NCBI RefSeq assembly: GCF_001412215.1
Contig: NZ_LLWP01000004.1
Span: forward strand, 798,346 to 862,345
Direction: 5' to 3'
Origin: Pedobacter sp. Hv1
GTDB lineage: Bacteria > Bacteroidota > Bacteroidia > Sphingobacteriales > Sphingobacteriaceae
Length of the DNA stretch: 64,000 nt
Part shown: in pieces, positions 63,857 to 64,000 of the stretch
Layout of the letters: every line of letters starts with the position of its first letter
How positions within the stretch are numbered: the first letter of the stretch is position 1
The notes under the pieces: generated by a model
Databases searched by the model: none
What the model saw: the letters and a program-made list of their open reading frames with translations, nothing else
What the model was told of the DNA's origin: nothing
Position numbers and translations under genes: made by a program

Positions 63857-64000
63857 CTATTTAGCGAGATTTACCCTGAGGTTGAGCTCGAAGCTGCCAT
63901 TGGTGTATCCCGACAGTTCAGAGGTCTGTGTGGTGTACATTCCCGATACCAGGTACCTTTTCTTGATGTCCAGTCCCAGCCCAAAGGTTGCGCTCTGGTT
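63857..64000 (-). CDS. PorP/SprF-like outer-membrane protein, C-terminal part only
   Basis: The window ends inside this gene. The 47 visible residues (ATFGLGLDIKKRYLVSGMYT and SGYTNGSFELNLRVNLAK) look like the last strands of the PorP/SprF family, which belongs to the type IX secretion and gliding machinery of Bacteroidetes. The codons are much richer in G and C than in the other genes here. Assignment is tentative because only the end is seen. Confidence 0.55.
   Translation of the reverse strand, partial: NQSATFGLGLDIKKRYLVSGMYTTQTSELSGYTNGSFELNLRVNLAK

Noticed and set aside
1..64000. Search for phage, integrase, transposase and tRNA genes.
   Set aside because: No protein of these families and no cloverleaf-like sequence was recognised by eye; short or decayed remnants could be missed.

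Overview
The window looks like chromosome of a Sphingobacteriaceae bacterium, most likely Pedobacter or a close relative. It has a SusC/SusD pair, CarboxypepD_reg-type TonB receptors, Bacteroidetes -7 boxes (TAnnTTTG), few Shine-Dalgarno sequences, a PorP/SprF-like gene end and AT-rich intergenic DNA full of short word-like repeats. I see no tRNA, rRNA, CRISPR array, insertion sequence or prophage.

Region 1 (about 0.9-33.3 kb) is a pectin and galacturonate utilisation locus, nearly all on the minus strand. From upstream to downstream: a LacI regulator (plus strand) diverges from susC-susD-surface lipoprotein. These are followed by two CE12 GDSL acetylesterases, two CE8 pectin methylesterases and a GH43 enzyme, then GH28 polygalacturonase, GH105 unsaturated-uronyl hydrolase and PL10 pectate lyase, then a two-part alpha/beta hydrolase. 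The intracellular pathway comes last: uxaB, uxaA, kduI, an SDR (kduD-like), uxaC, kdgK, kdgA, a hexuronate MFS transporter and a GAPN-type aldehyde dehydrogenase. Pectin is de-esterified and cut outside the cytoplasm. Galacturonate and unsaturated uronate products converge on KDG, then KDPG, then pyruvate plus glyceraldehyde-3-phosphate, which GAPN can oxidise with NADP+.

The strongest new observation is regulatory. Three minus-strand promoters (susC, GH28, uxaB) each carry a GCAATCGTTxCC site exactly 45 nt upstream of a TAnnnTTG -7 box, with no recognisable -33 box. This is the geometry of a class I activator site and ties uptake, depolymerisation and catabolism into one regulon. The divergent LacI-family protein is the natural candidate regulator.

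Region 2 (33.3-37.5 kb) has a small unknown gene, an NTF2-like secreted protein, two stand-alone receiver-domain proteins, a gap with a duplicated segment of about 80 bp, and a YegD-like Hsp70 homologue. Region 3 (37.5-44.6 kb) looks like a phytate-phosphate acquisition operon: TonB receptor, beta-helix lipoprotein and beta-propeller phytase, preceded by a TPR-LuxR-type regulator. Direct repeats with an 11-nt period, resembling Pho boxes, lie upstream. Region 4 (44.7-48.2 kb) holds a CPA1 Na+/H+ antiporter and a TPR histidine kinase.

Region 5 (48.3-61.1 kb) is a MoxR / DUF58 / BatA-like / DUF4175 / membrane protein cluster running into tldD-tldE-tldD, with a DUF4159 gene diverging from moxR. 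The family set suggests one envelope-associated module of unknown function, and both TldD proteins carry Tat-like leaders. The end of the window has a VOC protein, a DoxX protein, an S41 peptidase and the 3' end of a PorP/SprF-like gene that is richer in GC than its surroundings.
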